A stretch of DNA of 64,000 nt, from NCBI RefSeq assembly GCF_011077955.1, contig NZ_JAALBX010000009.1, positions 1-64,000 of the forward strand, written 5' to 3'. Shown piece after piece: positions 50,779 to 60,563 of the stretch (positions are counted from its first letter, which is position 1; the number at the start of each line of letters is the position of its first letter). Source of the DNA: Citrobacter freundii. GTDB lineage: Bacteria > Pseudomonadota > Gammaproteobacteria > Enterobacterales > Enterobacteriaceae. A model generated the notes under the pieces. That model was given only the letters and a program-made list of their open reading frames with translations. It searched no databases and was not told the origin of the DNA. The translations under genes were made by a program, and so were the position numbers.

Positions 50779-51283
50779 TCGGATATTCCTCGCACTATTC
50801 AGACACGGCGCCAGGGCTGGCGCGGGAAAAATCACAGACTTCGTCAATACACAGGCTGTCGAGCGGGCCGCGAACGGCTGGTATGGATTAAGCAAAAACG
50901 TCGCCAGAATGAAAATCGTTGCTGATTTTTTACGGGCGTCACGCCTTACGCCGACACCAGGACAGTGTCGATGGGCCTGTTGAATAACTCTTAGAGTGAT
51001 GAATTTGCCTTCACGTGGCTGGCTGGGATGCGCGGTTTCCGGACCGTCCAGAATCTTAACCATAGCTGTATGCCCGTCAGGCTGCGCACCTCACTGGTGC
51101 AAAAATGCGGCGAAGATCACCTCGCTGATGCAGATTGTCGAACGTTAACAGTCAGTTCAGCTCCTGCAAACATTAATAAAAATGGGGTTTTTGAGGATTG
51201 CTATTCATCACGCGACTGTATTACTCCTGTGACATACTATCGGTAATGTTGCACCCGACAGTCTGCCGGGATAAGGAGAGATG
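50779..51283. other. Divergent control region of the ABC operon and amn
   Basis: About 500 bp without a gene. It must hold both promoters. I looked for a PhoB box before amn, as reported for E. coli, and did not find a convincing one. GGAGAG just before 51284 is the amn ribosome site. Confidence 0.4.
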
Positions 51284-52738
51284 ATGAACCAAGCTGTAAT
51301 CAGCCTGACGCCAGAACAGGCGCTGGATCAACTGGAAGCCCTTTACGACAAAGCCGTGAACGCGCTGCGCGATGCGATTAGTCTGTATATTTCAGACGGG
51401 AAACTGCCGGACGTGACGCAGCGCGCCAGCGGGCTGTTTGTCTATCCGCAGTTGCAGGTAAGCTGGGATGGCACTGCGGTTAATCCGAAAAAAACCCGCG
51501 CTTACGCCCGTTTTACACATCCCGGGCGCTATACCACCACCATCACCCACCCGTCGCTGTTTCGCGCCTATCTCGCAGAACAACTGGAACTGCTGTATCA
51601 CGACTACGGCGCGATTATTGAAGTCTCTCCGTCGCCGCATGAAATCCCCTACCCGTACGTCATTGACGGGTCAGCCCTGACGCTGGATCGCTCAATGAGC
51701 GCTGGTCTGGCGCGCCACTTTCCTACCACCGAACTGGCGCAAATCGGCGATGAGACCGCCGACGGCATATTCCACCCAACCGAGTTTTATCCGCTGTCCC
51801 ATTTCGATGCGCGTCGGGTGGATTTCTCGCTGGCGCGCCTGCGCCACTACACCGGCACGCCGGTTGAACATTTCCAGCCGTTTGTGCTGTTTACTAACTA
51901 CACCCGTTATGTGGACGAATTTGTGCGCTGGGGTTGCAGCCAGATCCTCTCGCCGGATAGCCCTTATATTGCGCTCTCTTGCGCGGGTGGCATCTGGATC
52001 ACCGCCGACACGGAAGCGCCTGAAGAGGCCATCTCCGATCTCGCCTGGAAAAAACATCAGATGCCAGCCTGGCATTTAATCACCCGGGACGGTCAGGGGA
52101 TTACGCTTGTGAATATCGGCGTGGGGCCGTCCAACGCCAAGACCATTTGCGACCATCTGGCCGTGTTGCGCCCCGACGTGTGGATGATGATTGGTCACTG
52201 TGGCGGGCTGCGCGAAAGCCAGTCGATTGGCGACTATGTACTGGCGCACGCGTACCTGCGTGACGATCACGTACTGGACGCTGTCCTACCGCCTGATATC
52301 CCTATCCCGAGCATTGCCGAAGTACAGCGCGCCTTATACGACGCCACAAAAGAGGTGAGCGGAATGCCAGGTGAGGAAGTCAAACAGCGGCTGCGTACCG
52401 GCACGGTGGTCACTACCGATGACCGTAACTGGGAGCTGCGTTACAGTGCCTCGGCATTGCGTTTTAACTTAAGCCGCGCCGTGGCGATTGATATGGAAAG
52501 CGCCACTATCGCCGCCCAGGGTTACCGGTTTCGGGTGCCTTACGGCACGCTACTGTGCGTGTCGGATAAACCGCTGCATGGGGAAATCAAACTCCCCGGC
52601 CAGGCGAACCGGTTCTACGAAGGCGCAATTTCCGAGCATTTGCAGATTGGCATTCGGGCGATTGATTTGCTGCGCGCCGAAGGCGACAGGCTGCATTCGC
52701 GTAAATTACGCACCTTTAACGAGCCGCCGTTCCGCTAA
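51284..52738 (+). CDS. amn: AMP nucleosidase Amn
   Basis: 484 residues, same length as E. coli. Hydrolyses AMP to adenine and ribose 5-phosphate. Strong conservation across the middle and end (DETADGIFHPTEFYPLSHFD, NIGVGPSNAKTICDHLAVLR, the phosphorylase-like AIDMESATIAAQGYRFRVPY). The second of two tandem ATGs is used because GGAGAG is only 2 nt from the first. Confidence 0.97.
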   Translation: MNQAVISLTPEQALDQLEALYDKAVNALRDAISLYISDGKLPDVTQRASGLFVYPQLQVSWDGTAVNPKKTRAYARFTHPGRYTTTITHPSLFRAYLAEQLELLYHDYGAIIEVSPSPHEIPYPYVIDGSALTLDRSMSAGLARHFPTTELAQIGDETADGIFHPTEFYPLSHFDARRVDFSLARLRHYTGTPVEHFQPFVLFTNYTRYVDEFVRWGCSQILSPDSPYIALSCAGGIWITADTEAPEEAISDLAWKKHQMPAWHLITRDGQGITLVNIGVGPSNAKTICDHLAVLRPDVWMMIGHCGGLRESQSIGDYVLAHAYLRDDHVLDAVLPPDIPIPSIAEVQRALYDATKEVSGMPGEEVKQRLRTGTVVTTDDRNWELRYSASALRFNLSRAVAIDMESATIAAQGYRFRVPYGTLLCVSDKPLHGEIKLPGQANRFYEGAISEHLQIGIRAIDLLRAEGDRLHSRKLRTFNEPPFR

Positions 52739-52877
52739 TCTTTATGTGCTTTCCGGGTGGGGCATTCCACCCGGAAAATCGGTAAGTTGTGGAATTAATC
52801 AGCAAACAGACTGAAAATCAAAAACAGGCTTTGACAAGCCCGTTATGGGTCGATAATATCCGCCCCGTTCACACGAT

Positions 52878-52953
52878 TCCTCTGTAGTTCAGTCGGTAGA
52901 ACGGCGGACTGTTAATCCGTATGTCACTGGTTCGAGTCCAGTCAGAGGAGCCA
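52878..52953 (+). tRNA. tRNA-Asn (GTT), copy 3, with integrated element relic
   Basis: Identical to copy 1. Promoter TTGACA (52831-52836), 17 bp, TAATAT (52854-52859). The last 16 nt of the gene recur at 54082-54097, marking an integration event. Its own terminator now lies beyond that repeat. Confidence 0.98.
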
Positions 52954-53114
52954 AATTCTTGTTTTCATGCAACTCTGCGAATCCTTATGTAATTTAGATT
53001 CAACAAGTTAGCGTGAAAAGTCTTCCCGATGCATTTTTAGTTTTCCCTCTGCATCGGGAGAATTTGGTGGTCAGATTTGGGGTCAAGTTGGTTCGATGAC
53101 GGAGTGACCCCCAA

Positions 53115-54047
53115 ATGTCTCTTAATGACTCAAAAATCCGCAATTTAAAACCATCCATAAAACCCTTCAAAGTTTCCGATTCTCATGGTCTGTACCTGCT
53201 GGTTAATCCAGGCGGTTCACGTCTATGGTATCTCAAATATCGTATCAATAAAAAAGAATCGCGGCTCGGCTTAGGTGCCTACCCCGATGTCTCTTTGGCC
53301 GATGCTCGTCAACAGCGTGACGGTATCCGGAAATTGCTGGTGCAGAATATCAACCCCGCACAACAGCGCTCTGCTGAAAGAACCCCTTCCTCACCAGAAA
53401 AAACCTTTAAGCATGTGGCACTCGAGTGGCATAAAAGCAACCGAACATGGTCAGAGAACCACGCCGCCCGTCTGCTCGCCAGCATGAATAACCATATCTT
53501 CCCGATCATTGGGCATCTACCTGTCTCTGAACTAAAATCGCGCCACTTCATCGATCTGCTGAAAGGGATTGAGAAAAAAGGTTTGCTGGAAGTGGCGGCC
53601 CGTACCCGGCAGCATATGTGCAGCATCATGCGTCATGCCGTGCATCAGGAATTAATAGAGCACAACTCTGCGGCAAATCTGGACGGCATTATTGCCCCTC
53701 CCGTTAAAGGCCACTACCCCGCCCTGCAGTTGGAACGCCTGCCGGAATTGCTGGGGCGCATTGATGGTTATCAACAGGGACGAGAGTTAACCCGTCAAGC
53801 GGTCCTTCTGACCCTTCACCTGTTTATCCGTTCCAGTGAACTGCGTTTCGCCCGATGGAGCGAGTTTGATTTTAGTAGCTGTATCTGGACCATCCCCGCT
53901 ACCCCATTGCGTAATATGCTGACCTGTATCCATATGACAGACGGGATCATTCTGTTGTTCTCAATGAAGGCAAAGCCCATGGTCATTTGGGGGATCAAAA
54001 TTGGTGGTCAATCTGGTGGTCTTGACAGAGAGTGGATTTCGCTTTAG
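53115..54047 (+). pseudogene. Truncated P4-type tyrosine integrase
   Basis: 310 residues. The N-terminal arm-binding domain (SDSHGLYLLVNPGGSRLWYL, LGLGAYPDVSLADARQQRD) and core-binding domain are complete, and the catalytic box I arginine is present (LHLFIRSSELRFARWSEFDF). After WTIPAT the sequence no longer matches the family; the HxxR box and the nucleophilic tyrosine are gone. The remaining tail is element DNA. Not an active recombinase. It is the only gene left of an element in tRNA-Asn copy 3. Confidence 0.88.
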
Positions 54048-54081
54048 CTTATTTATTAGCCATTTGCTGGCTAAGGCGATC

Positions 54082-54097
54082 CCAGTCAGAGGAGCCA
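54082..54097 (+). repeat. Remnant attachment site (copy of tRNA-Asn 3' end)
   Basis: CCAGTCAGAGGAGCCA is identical to 52938-52953, the last 16 nt of tRNA-Asn copy 3. The pair bounds a 1.1 kb segment containing only the truncated integrase. This is the right attachment site of the decayed element. Confidence 0.88.
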
Positions 54098-54104
54098 CAT
54101 TTAG

Positions 54105-54137
54105 AAAAAGCAGATATCGAAAGGTATCTGCTTTTTT
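54105..54137 (+). terminator. Displaced terminator of tRNA-Asn copy 3
   Basis: AAAAAGCAGATATC and GATATCTGCTTTTTT-like arms with a short loop and T-run, 8 bp past the remnant att site. Its spacing from the att copy matches the spacing of the copy 2 terminator from its tRNA, so it probably belonged to the tRNA before the insertion. Confidence 0.85.
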
Positions 54138-54223
54138 GCTTTTCCGCCCCCCGCACGTTTCACAGCATTTTTACCTGCCGTTATGATTCGCGTCTGAACT
54201 CGTTCCGTATCCTGGCGTAACGG

Positions 54224-54700
54224 TTACAGCGCACAAGGCACCGCGCCTGTCAGCACTTTCTGCGCACGCAACCAGATGATTTGCGCCTGAACAGCCGCCA
54301 TAATGGCTATCAGCACGATAATTTCACCAAAGCCGCTGTGCGGTTGCGGATGATTCATGTAAAGCCAGGTGCCGAGCAAAAATTTGAGCGTCACCAGCCC
54401 CAGAAATAATCCAATCGTAACGACATTACCCTGGCTGTATACCTTTCCGTCTTCCAGCGTAAGGCGCGTCAGATTGCCACGCATTACCCCAACCAATGCG
54501 CTCGCGCCAATGCTGCCAGTGACGCACGCCCATGCGATAGCATCAGTCGGCAGGTAAAAGCCCCCCACTATCATTCCGACGATCCCATAAATGATTGCCA
54601 TTTTGAAACGACGCTGACCACGTACTTCATTTCGAATGGTTTGTTTATAAAGCGACCAACAGATAAGCGCTATCAGAACCAGGATTTGGGTGGTAGTCAT
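54224..54700 (-). CDS. DUF1453-like inner-membrane protein
   Basis: 158 residues with about five membrane helices (ILVLIALICWSLYKQTIRNE at the start; KMAIIYGIVGMIVGGFYLP; VTIGLFLGLVTLKFLLGTW; IIVLIAIMAAVQAQIIWLRA). The family occurs in enterics and bacilli and has no assigned role. Stands alone between the element relic and erfK. Confidence 0.7.
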   Translation of the reverse strand: MTTTQILVLIALICWSLYKQTIRNEVRGQRRFKMAIIYGIVGMIVGGFYLPTDAIAWACVTGSIGASALVGVMRGNLTRLTLEDGKVYSQGNVVTIGLFLGLVTLKFLLGTWLYMNHPQPHSGFGEIIVLIAIMAAVQAQIIWLRAQKVLTGAVPCAL

Positions 54701-54783
54701 TTTTCATCTCGGAGTCAGGTAAGTCTGTGATGAAGTAATCTTACCAGTGGAAACATCAACGCAGAATCAACAACAGCGACGAA

Positions 54784-54812
54784 AAAAAACCAGGCATCAA
54801 AGCCTGGTTTTT
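54784..54812 (-). terminator. Terminator after erfK
   Basis: AAACCAGGC (54787-54795) pairs with GCCTGGTTT (54802-54810), with A and T runs outside. It lies 19 bp from the erfK stop. Confidence 0.85.
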
Positions 54813-54828
54813 CTGGGAGTGGCGGTAA

Positions 54829-55761
54829 TTACAAAGCGGTTCCCGCCGCATGGTTAATCTGCACCGGCATTCCCGAGCGGCGCTCCAGCGCCTCAGTCAC
54901 GATCTGCTCATCTGTGTCCGGGCTTTTCATCTCTTTACGCAGCGTTGAGGTCAGCGTAATCGGCACTCTTTTATCCGATTCGAATTCGGTACGGTTGCGC
55001 GACAGCGGTTCGTGAACTTCGAGCCAACGGGTGCCGTCTGGTTCAACGGTCGTTTTGACCGGTTGGTCGATAAGCTGAACGCGCGTGCCCACCGGGACGT
55101 TTTCAAACAGGAATTTGATATCATCATCACGCAGACGGATACAGCCCTGGCTTACCCGCAAGCCAATGCCGAAATTAGCGTTGGTGCCGTGGATGGCGTA
55201 CAACCGCCCAATATAGATAGCGTAGAGGCCCATCGGGTTATCCGGTCCCGCCGGGACGAATGCCGGGAGTGTTATCCCTTCTTTAGCATATTCGCGGCGG
55301 GTGTTCGGGGTCGGCGTCCAGGATGGCGCTTCCTGCTTGCGTTCAACTTTGGTCACCCAGTTACGCGGCGTTTCCCTGCCCGCCTGGCCAATACCAATGG
55401 GCAGCACGACAACGGTGCCGCTGTCTGGCGGATAATAGTACAACCGCATTTCTGCGCCGTTGACCACAATCCCTTTGCGCGGCGTATCAGGCAGAATAAC
55501 CTGTTGGGGAATAATCAACTGCGTGCCGGCTTTCGGCAGATAGGGATCAACGCCCGGGTTAGCCTCCAGCATGTTGCTAAGCCCAATCCCGTACATCGCA
55601 GCAAAGTGCTCCAGCGGTTCGGTGTTGCCTTCCGGCACCGTAATGGTCACATTGCTCCCCACGAGGCGACTGCCCTCGGGAGGCAGCGGATAAGTGGTCG
55701 CCCAGGCGACGCGCAAGGTTGAAACCAGAAGTAAAAATGAAACAATAAATAAGCGAAGCAT
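54829..55761 (-). CDS. erfK: L,D-transpeptidase ErfK (LdtA)
   Basis: 310 residues. Periplasmic enzyme that links Braun lipoprotein to peptidoglycan. Signal peptide [21 protein letters not shown], a LysM-like segment ([29 protein letters not shown]), then the YkuD domain with the catalytic block [20 protein letters not shown] containing His and Cys. Position near tRNA-Asn genes is as in E. coli. Confidence 0.95.
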   Translation of the reverse strand: MLRLFIVSFLLLVSTLRVAWATTYPLPPEGSRLVGSNVTITVPEGNTEPLEHFAAMYGIGLSNMLEANPGVDPYLPKAGTQLIIPQQVILPDTPRKGIVVNGAEMRLYYYPPDSGTVVVLPIGIGQAGRETPRNWVTKVERKQEAPSWTPTPNTRREYAKEGITLPAFVPAGPDNPMGLYAIYIGRLYAIHGTNANFGIGLRVSQGCIRLRDDDIKFLFENVPVGTRVQLIDQPVKTTVEPDGTRWLEVHEPLSRNRTEFESDKRVPITLTSTLRKEMKSPDTDEQIVTEALERRSGMPVQINHAAGTAL

Positions 55762-55937
55762 AGCGTTCCTTATCGAGTCAGAACTTTACGTATGAATGGT
55801 CGAAAACTCATTAAATAGTGCAGAAGTATGATCTTATAGCTACCCATGAGGGAAACGCCCATTCTCTCTACTCCTAAAAGCCCGCCGTTACGTTAATTCC
55901 CTCACAAAAAACACATCTTCGTTGCGCGCGAGTAACG

Positions 55938-57362
55938 CTACGCTTTTTTAATGCGTGGATATTTTTGCAACCAGCGCCCGCTTATCATGCGCCAGTAAAA
56001 GAACGCGCCGCGGACGGCCCAGTCGAGGAACATACCGAGCCAAACCCCGATAACGCCCATGCCGAGCACGATCCCAAGGGTATAACCGGCGACAACCCGA
56101 CAGCCCCACATCCCTAACATGGTCACCCACATGGCGAAGCGGGCATCGCGCGCGCCTTTTAACCCCGCCGGTAATACCCAGGCCGCCGCCCATATCGGCA
56201 TAAACAGCGCGTTCAACCACAGCAGATGTTTTACCACCTCAATAACGTCCTGTTCCCGCGTGTAAAACGAGGCGATAATTCCGGCAAAGGGCGCGCTCAA
56301 CCAGGCAATCGCGGTTAAGCCAAGCGTGGAAATCCAGAAAATATGACGCAGTTGTCGCTCAGCCTGGCCAACCTGACCTTTCCCGAGCCGCTTGCCAACA
56401 ATAATGGTAGACGCTGAACCGAGCGCGTTGCCCGGCAGGTTAATCAGGGCGGCGACAGAGAAAGCGATAAAGTTACCGGCGATAACGTTGGTGCCCATTC
56501 CGGCGACAAACATCTGGGTTAACAATTTCCCGCCATTAAACAGCACCGACTCCACGCTTGCCGGGACGCCAATCCCCAACACCTCCTTCAGGATTGAAAT
56601 ATCAAGGCGCGTAAAATAACTGCGCAGCGTAATACGTAGCGCCGGGTTAAATCCGATCATCAGCACATAAATAATGCCCAGCGCACCGATGTAACGTGAG
56701 AGGGTCAATCCAAGCCCTGCGCCGGTAAAACCTAACCCGCCCCAGGAAAATACGCCATAAATCAGCACACTACTGATAACGATATTAAGGATGTTCATCC
56801 CGCCATTGATCAAAAGCGGAATTTTGGTATTTCCCGCGCCACGCAGTGCGCCGCTGCCAATCAGCGTAATCGCCGCCGCCGGGTAGCTCCATACCGTTAG
56901 TTGCAGGTAATTGAGCGCCAGTTGTTTCACGGGGAGCGTGGCGTCACCTGCCACAATATTAATAATCTGCTCGCCGTAATAGTGAATCACCCCGGCCAGC
57001 ACAACCGCCACGATAGTCATCAGAATCAGCGATTGCCGCGCTGCGGCTCTGGCACGTTTGGGATCGCGCTTGCCAAGACTAAAGGCCACCACCACGGTCG
57101 TGCCTAAATCTATCGCGGCGAAAAACGCAAGGATAAGCATATTAAAGCTATCGGCCAGGCCAACGCCCGCCATGGCTTCTTTGCCAAGCCAGCTTACCAG
57201 GAAGGTACTGAGCACCCCCATTAACAGAACGCAGGTGTTTTCAACAAAGATTGGCACCGCCAGCGGCATGATTTCCCGCCAGTAGAGGGTGCGATAACTT
57301 TTTCTGCGGCCGTGCCAGCGCGTGCGCGACAGCAAATGCTGAAGCGATGTGGATAAGCTCAA
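55938..57362 (-). CDS. yeeO: MATE-family efflux transporter YeeO
   Basis: 474 residues, twelve membrane helices in two MATE halves (MPLAVPIFVENTCVLLMGVL; VPASVESVLFNGGKLLTQMF). In E. coli YeeO exports dipeptides and flavins. The E. coli protein is longer at the N-terminus; here the start MSLSTSLQHLLSRTRWHGR is kept as the longest plausible frame. Lies next to a tRNA-Asn gene, as in E. coli. Confidence 0.92.
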   Translation of the reverse strand: MSLSTSLQHLLSRTRWHGRRKSYRTLYWREIMPLAVPIFVENTCVLLMGVLSTFLVSWLGKEAMAGVGLADSFNMLILAFFAAIDLGTTVVVAFSLGKRDPKRARAAARQSLILMTIVAVVLAGVIHYYGEQIINIVAGDATLPVKQLALNYLQLTVWSYPAAAITLIGSGALRGAGNTKIPLLINGGMNILNIVISSVLIYGVFSWGGLGFTGAGLGLTLSRYIGALGIIYVLMIGFNPALRITLRSYFTRLDISILKEVLGIGVPASVESVLFNGGKLLTQMFVAGMGTNVIAGNFIAFSVAALINLPGNALGSASTIIVGKRLGKGQVGQAERQLRHIFWISTLGLTAIAWLSAPFAGIIASFYTREQDVIEVVKHLLWLNALFMPIWAAAWVLPAGLKGARDARFAMWVTMLGMWGCRVVAGYTLGIVLGMGVIGVWLGMFLDWAVRGAFFYWRMISGRWLQKYPRIKKA

Positions 57363-57548
57363 GGTGAATCCATCAGAAAGTAAAACAACTTTTCAATGAT
57401 GATAGAGGAACGGCGTTACTGCAAAGAATTTCCACATTTTTTGTTGGCGTTTTCAGCAAACTGCCGTCAAAGTGGTCAGTTGCTTAACGGATACGGAAAT
57501 GGGGTTTGACAAAATTTTTTCCCTCGCTAAGATAAGCCTCCACACGAT

Positions 57549-57624
57549 TCCTCTGTAGTTCAGTCGGTAGAACGGCGGACTGTTAATCCGTATGTCACTG
57601 GTTCGAGTCCAGTCAGAGGAGCCA
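57549..57624 (+). tRNA. tRNA-Asn (GTT), copy 4, island insertion site
   Basis: Identical to copy 1. Promoter TTGACA (57506-57511), 16 bp, TAAGAT (57528-57533). A P4-type integrase relic begins 164 bp downstream, so this copy is the left boundary of the island. No second copy of the tRNA 3' end was found before the window ends. Confidence 0.98.
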
Positions 57625-57686
57625 GATTTTAGTATTAAGGCGTCTCAGTGAGTCTTAATGCGTGATAAAAATAAGTAGTTAGATTG

Positions 57687-57721
57687 ACCCGGCTGTCCTG
57701 GTAAGGATTGCCGGGTTTTTT
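57687..57721 (+). terminator. Terminator downstream of tRNA-Asn copy 4
   Basis: ACCCGG (57687-57692) pairs with CCGGGT (57711-57716), followed by a T-run; the middle can extend the stem. Located before the integrase relic. Confidence 0.65.
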
Positions 57722-57787
57722 GACATCTGTAGGTTTGGGGATTAATCGGAGGCCTCACGGTTCGTTGAACGAATAGAGCCCCTCGCT

Positions 57788-58548
57788 ATGGCGTTCACTG
57801 AGACCGCTATCCGCACGCTCAGACCCACAGACAAACCCTTCAATCTCGGCGACAGTGCCGGACTGTACCTGCTGATCAAACCTAATGGCTCAACACTCTG
57901 GTACATGAAGTACCGTTTTGACGGGAAAGAAAAGAAGCTGGCCTTGTCCCCTGGCCGGATGTTTCTCTGCTTACGGCACGCCAGCGATGCGGCGCGTATT
58001 TGCTGTTCTTTGTGCGCAACAGCGAACCGCGCTTTGCCCGAAGGATTGAAATCGACTGGCAGCTGAAGCTGTGGATAATCCCGGCAGAACGGGAGCAGAT
58101 CGAAAACGTGCGCTTCTCTCACCGTGGCACAAAGATGAAAACACAGCACAACGTCCCGTTGTTCGATCAGGCAGTGGCAATCCTGAAACAAACTGAAGCG
58201 CTCCCCGGGCATCTGGCGTTTATTTTCCCCGGTGAATACGGCCAGGATAAATTCATGAGCGACAATACTATTAACAAGGCATTGCGCGTGATGGGCTACA
58301 ACACATGGAAAGAGATATGCGGTCACGGCTTCAGGGTGATGGCATGCAGCGCGCTGAGTGAGTCAGGACTGTGGAGCAAAGAGGCGATTGAAAAGCAGAT
58401 GAGCCATCAGGAAAGAAACAGCGTGCGTGCCGCCTATATTCATAAGGGTGCGTATCTGGAAGAACGGATCAATATGATGCAGTGGTGGGTGGTTTATCTT
58501 TATACAAATACTAAGCAGTATTTGACACCTTACCAGTATGCGGGCTAA
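57788..58548 (+). pseudogene. P4-type integrase with internal deletion
   Basis: The first 55 or so codons encode the arm-binding domain (MAFTETAIRTLRPTDKPFNL, SAGLYLLIKPNGSTLWYMKY). After KKLAL the reading frame shifts, and a PDVSLLTARQR fragment is fused to AYLLFFVRNSEPRFARRIEI of the catalytic domain, so roughly 180 codons are missing. The rest runs to the end with IFPGEYGQDKFMSDNTINKA, CGHGFRVMACSAL and AAYIHKGAYLEERINMMQWW, including the final tyrosine region. Its last 340 bp recur at 62611-62950. Confidence 0.88.
58200..58539 (+). repeat. Direct repeat A: integrase 3' end
   Basis: 340 bp, the same length as 62611-62950, and differing from it at scattered positions by eye (for example GAATACGGCC against GAACATGACC). 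Both encode the C-terminal domain of a P4-type integrase in the same orientation and enclose the type VI effector module. Confidence 0.9.
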
Positions 58549-58962
58549 CTGAACAAAGCCTCGTAACGTGAAAAACGCCAGTTGGGGGGTTATAACATGA
58601 CGTTACGTAAGATGCTCAACGCTCTTCGTAAATGAGTGGGAGAAACAGAACCGCATGACAGAGATCGAGGTGAGCTTTGTGGGTACATCCACAACAGAAC
58701 GCCACAGATTATGGGGTAGATGATTATGCCGGTCGGTGTTCAGGATGAAGCGGCCACAGAGTGGTTTGCAGAAAGTTATTGCGTAGGATTCTAATGAATA
58801 CAGATAAAAAATGTTACTTTTTTATCTGATGTATTACCACAATTACGCAAACAACATACTGCATGAAGCATAGAATTATTGGCGCGATAGGTTTATTATC
58901 TCTAGTTTTTTAATCGTAATTTGAGATAGTTACTTGCTATTGTCTGAAATAAGGATTCAGTT
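58549..58962. other. Spacer between integrase relic and exported small protein
   Basis: About 410 bp. The first half may hold decayed phage-like coding DNA (ATGACAGAGATCGAGGTGAG reads MTEIEVSFVGTSTTERHRLW before a stop). The second half is AT-rich and would contain the promoter of the next gene. Confidence 0.4.
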
Positions 58963-59382
58963 ATGTATAAAATGGTATTTGCATTTTTTTTCATATCACT
59001 TTCCGCAAACGCTACTAATTTGGATTTCATATTCAAATGTAAAACCAACGAAAATGATTTGATCAAGCTGTATAAACAAGATGATAAAATGATTATAGAT
59101 ATTGACAATAAAAAAATAGAATCTCAAGACACATATCAAAAAATAGTATCAGAGATTTCCAGTTCAATGTCGGTAAGTAATGACTATCTTGAGTTTAGAG
59201 CGAATGAATATTATATTTCAGTTGGTAACGAAAATACACAAGAGGAAGCTAACGGTCATAATGAAAAAGAAATAGTACGTATAAGCACTCTTCTTTCCGA
59301 TCATTCCGGTGAAAAGTACACCAAAGTTTATAAGTGCACAGATGAATATCAGAATAATATTTCTGATTTGAGTCTGGAATAA
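58963..59382 (+). CDS. Exported small protein, candidate immunity to the PAAR-GH19 effector
   Basis: 139 residues. AAGGA lies at good spacing before the ATG. Signal peptide MYKMVFAFFFISLSANA, then an acidic, Lys/Asp/Glu-rich mature part with two cysteines (FKCKTNENDLIK near the start, YKCTDEYQNN near the end) that could form a disulfide. I know no family. It is convergent with the effector gene, 20 bp apart and sharing a terminator. A periplasmic location is what immunity to a cell-wall hydrolase needs. Very AT-rich. Immunity is inference from position and export. Confidence 0.6.
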   Translation: MYKMVFAFFFISLSANATNLDFIFKCKTNENDLIKLYKQDDKMIIDIDNKKIESQDTYQKIVSEISSSMSVSNDYLEFRANEYYISVGNENTQEEANGHNEKEIVRISTLLSDHSGEKYTKVYKCTDEYQNNISDLSLE

Positions 59383-59398
59383 GCGCCTTACGGCGCTT
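59381..59398. terminator. Shared terminator between convergent effector and small protein
   Basis: AAGCGCC and GGCGCTT arms around a short loop in the 20-bp gap; it can end both transcripts. Confidence 0.7.
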
Positions 59399-59402
59399 TC
59401 AT

Positions 59403-60563
59403 TCACGTCAATGCATTGATTCTGGAATTTATCAAATTAATTGTATGATAATCATTATGAGCTTCATACAAAGTCAATGCTCTTCGATATCCTTCAAGTG
59501 CTTTACTCACATCCTTTGATGTGCCTGAATATGAATGTAAGCCAGGGTCATGCCATTTACCCCATTCGAATGCATAAATTCTGTAATTATAAATCTCACT
59601 ATCACTAAAACTAAACGAGCCATTTATTTCTTTTGTATTTAGATGCCCTGCTTTTAATAATGTCGAAATAGTATCAAAAGAACTTAAACGTGCATCATAG
59701 CCATTAAACCCACCGTTGATTTTGGCTGTAATGAAATTGAAGTCATCATTATCTCCATAGCTAACCAAGTTAAGCAATGTACCATATATCCAAAAGCCTG
59801 ACATAAAACTATGTGGTGTTGACTCAATAATTCGTGGAGTGGCTATTGAGCTGGTATCTGCGAAATTATCATACGCTCGGTAGTTATAATCATGAGTCAA
59901 TTGCATAATGCCTCTCCCATAATATGGGGCATAGGATTTTGACTCTCCATTACCTTCGACCATAGTTCTGAAATTTCCAGTTTCTGCGCAAACCTGAGCC
60001 AAAAAGTGGGCTTTTGCACGACAGGTTGTTATTGCATTCCACGGCAACCAGAGATTTAACAGGTCCAAATAAACTTTTAAATTATCTTCGTTGGTACATC
60101 CGGTCGCTATTTGCCTGAACTCAGCCATTGAGATATCACGATCACAGGCGCAGCTCGTCGGTAATACTTCCTCCTGCTGATGGGCTGCCTGATGGTGTCG
60201 GTGCGCAGCCTGTGTGTGTTGTACAGGCTCCGGATTGCTCAATACCGTTTGTGGCCGTGGAGTACTCCCCATCCATTGACCCGCAGGACAAAGGAGACGA
60301 TTGCTTCCAACCGGGCACCCACAAATCACAACGGCATCAGCTCCGGCTGCCATTTTCCCTTCAAGGTTCACACCTGGGATGTTTCCGATAATCTCTCCGA
60401 TCTGCCCACATTTCGGGCATGGTGTGGTGTTATCTCCGTGCCTGAGTGCGCCTAATCCGGCATTCGAGAATTGTGGGAGACTGGTCAGCCCCTGTGCTCC
60501 CGTGGTTGTCCAGTCTCCGTGAAGTCCTTCGGGGATTCCGTCCCATGTTGAGCGGTTACTCAT
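59403..60563 (-). CDS. PAAR-GH19 fusion: probable type VI secreted peptidoglycan hydrolase
   Basis: 386 residues. Residues about 38-98 are a PAAR-like tip domain (RHGDNTTPCPKCGQIGEIIG; CGCPVGSNRLLCPAGQW). Residues 105-140 are a His/Gln-rich linker. Residues 143-386 resemble a glycoside hydrolase 19 (chitinase/lysozyme fold), with the putative catalytic Glu194 in HFLAQVCAETGNF, then YYGRGIMQLTHDYNY (214-228) and INGGFNGYDARL (282-293). A PAAR domain would seat it on VgrG for delivery by a type VI system. The ATG overlaps the previous gene by ATGA. No secretion structural genes are in the window. Confidence 0.85.
   Translation of the reverse strand: MSNRSTWDGIPEGLHGDWTTTGAQGLTSLPQFSNAGLGALRHGDNTTPCPKCGQIGEIIGNIPGVNLEGKMAAGADAVVICGCPVGSNRLLCPAGQWMGSTPRPQTVLSNPEPVQHTQAAHRHHQAAHQQEEVLPTSCACDRDISMAEFRQIATGCTNEDNLKVYLDLLNLWLPWNAITTCRAKAHFLAQVCAETGNFRTMVEGNGESKSYAPYYGRGIMQLTHDYNYRAYDNFADTSSIATPRIIESTPHSFMSGFWIYGTLLNLVSYGDNDDFNFITAKINGGFNGYDARLSSFDTISTLLKAGHLNTKEINGSFSFSDSEIYNYRIYAFEWGKWHDPGLHSYSGTSKDVSKALEGYRRALTLYEAHNDYHTINLINSRINALT

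Noticed and set aside
50779..51063. N-terminal extension of the periplasmic binding protein
   Set aside because: The extension lacks a start site and would bury the clear signal peptide beginning at 50778.
50779..51283. PhoB box upstream of amn
   Set aside because: CTGTGACATACT is only superficially similar to half of a box and no second half is at the right distance.
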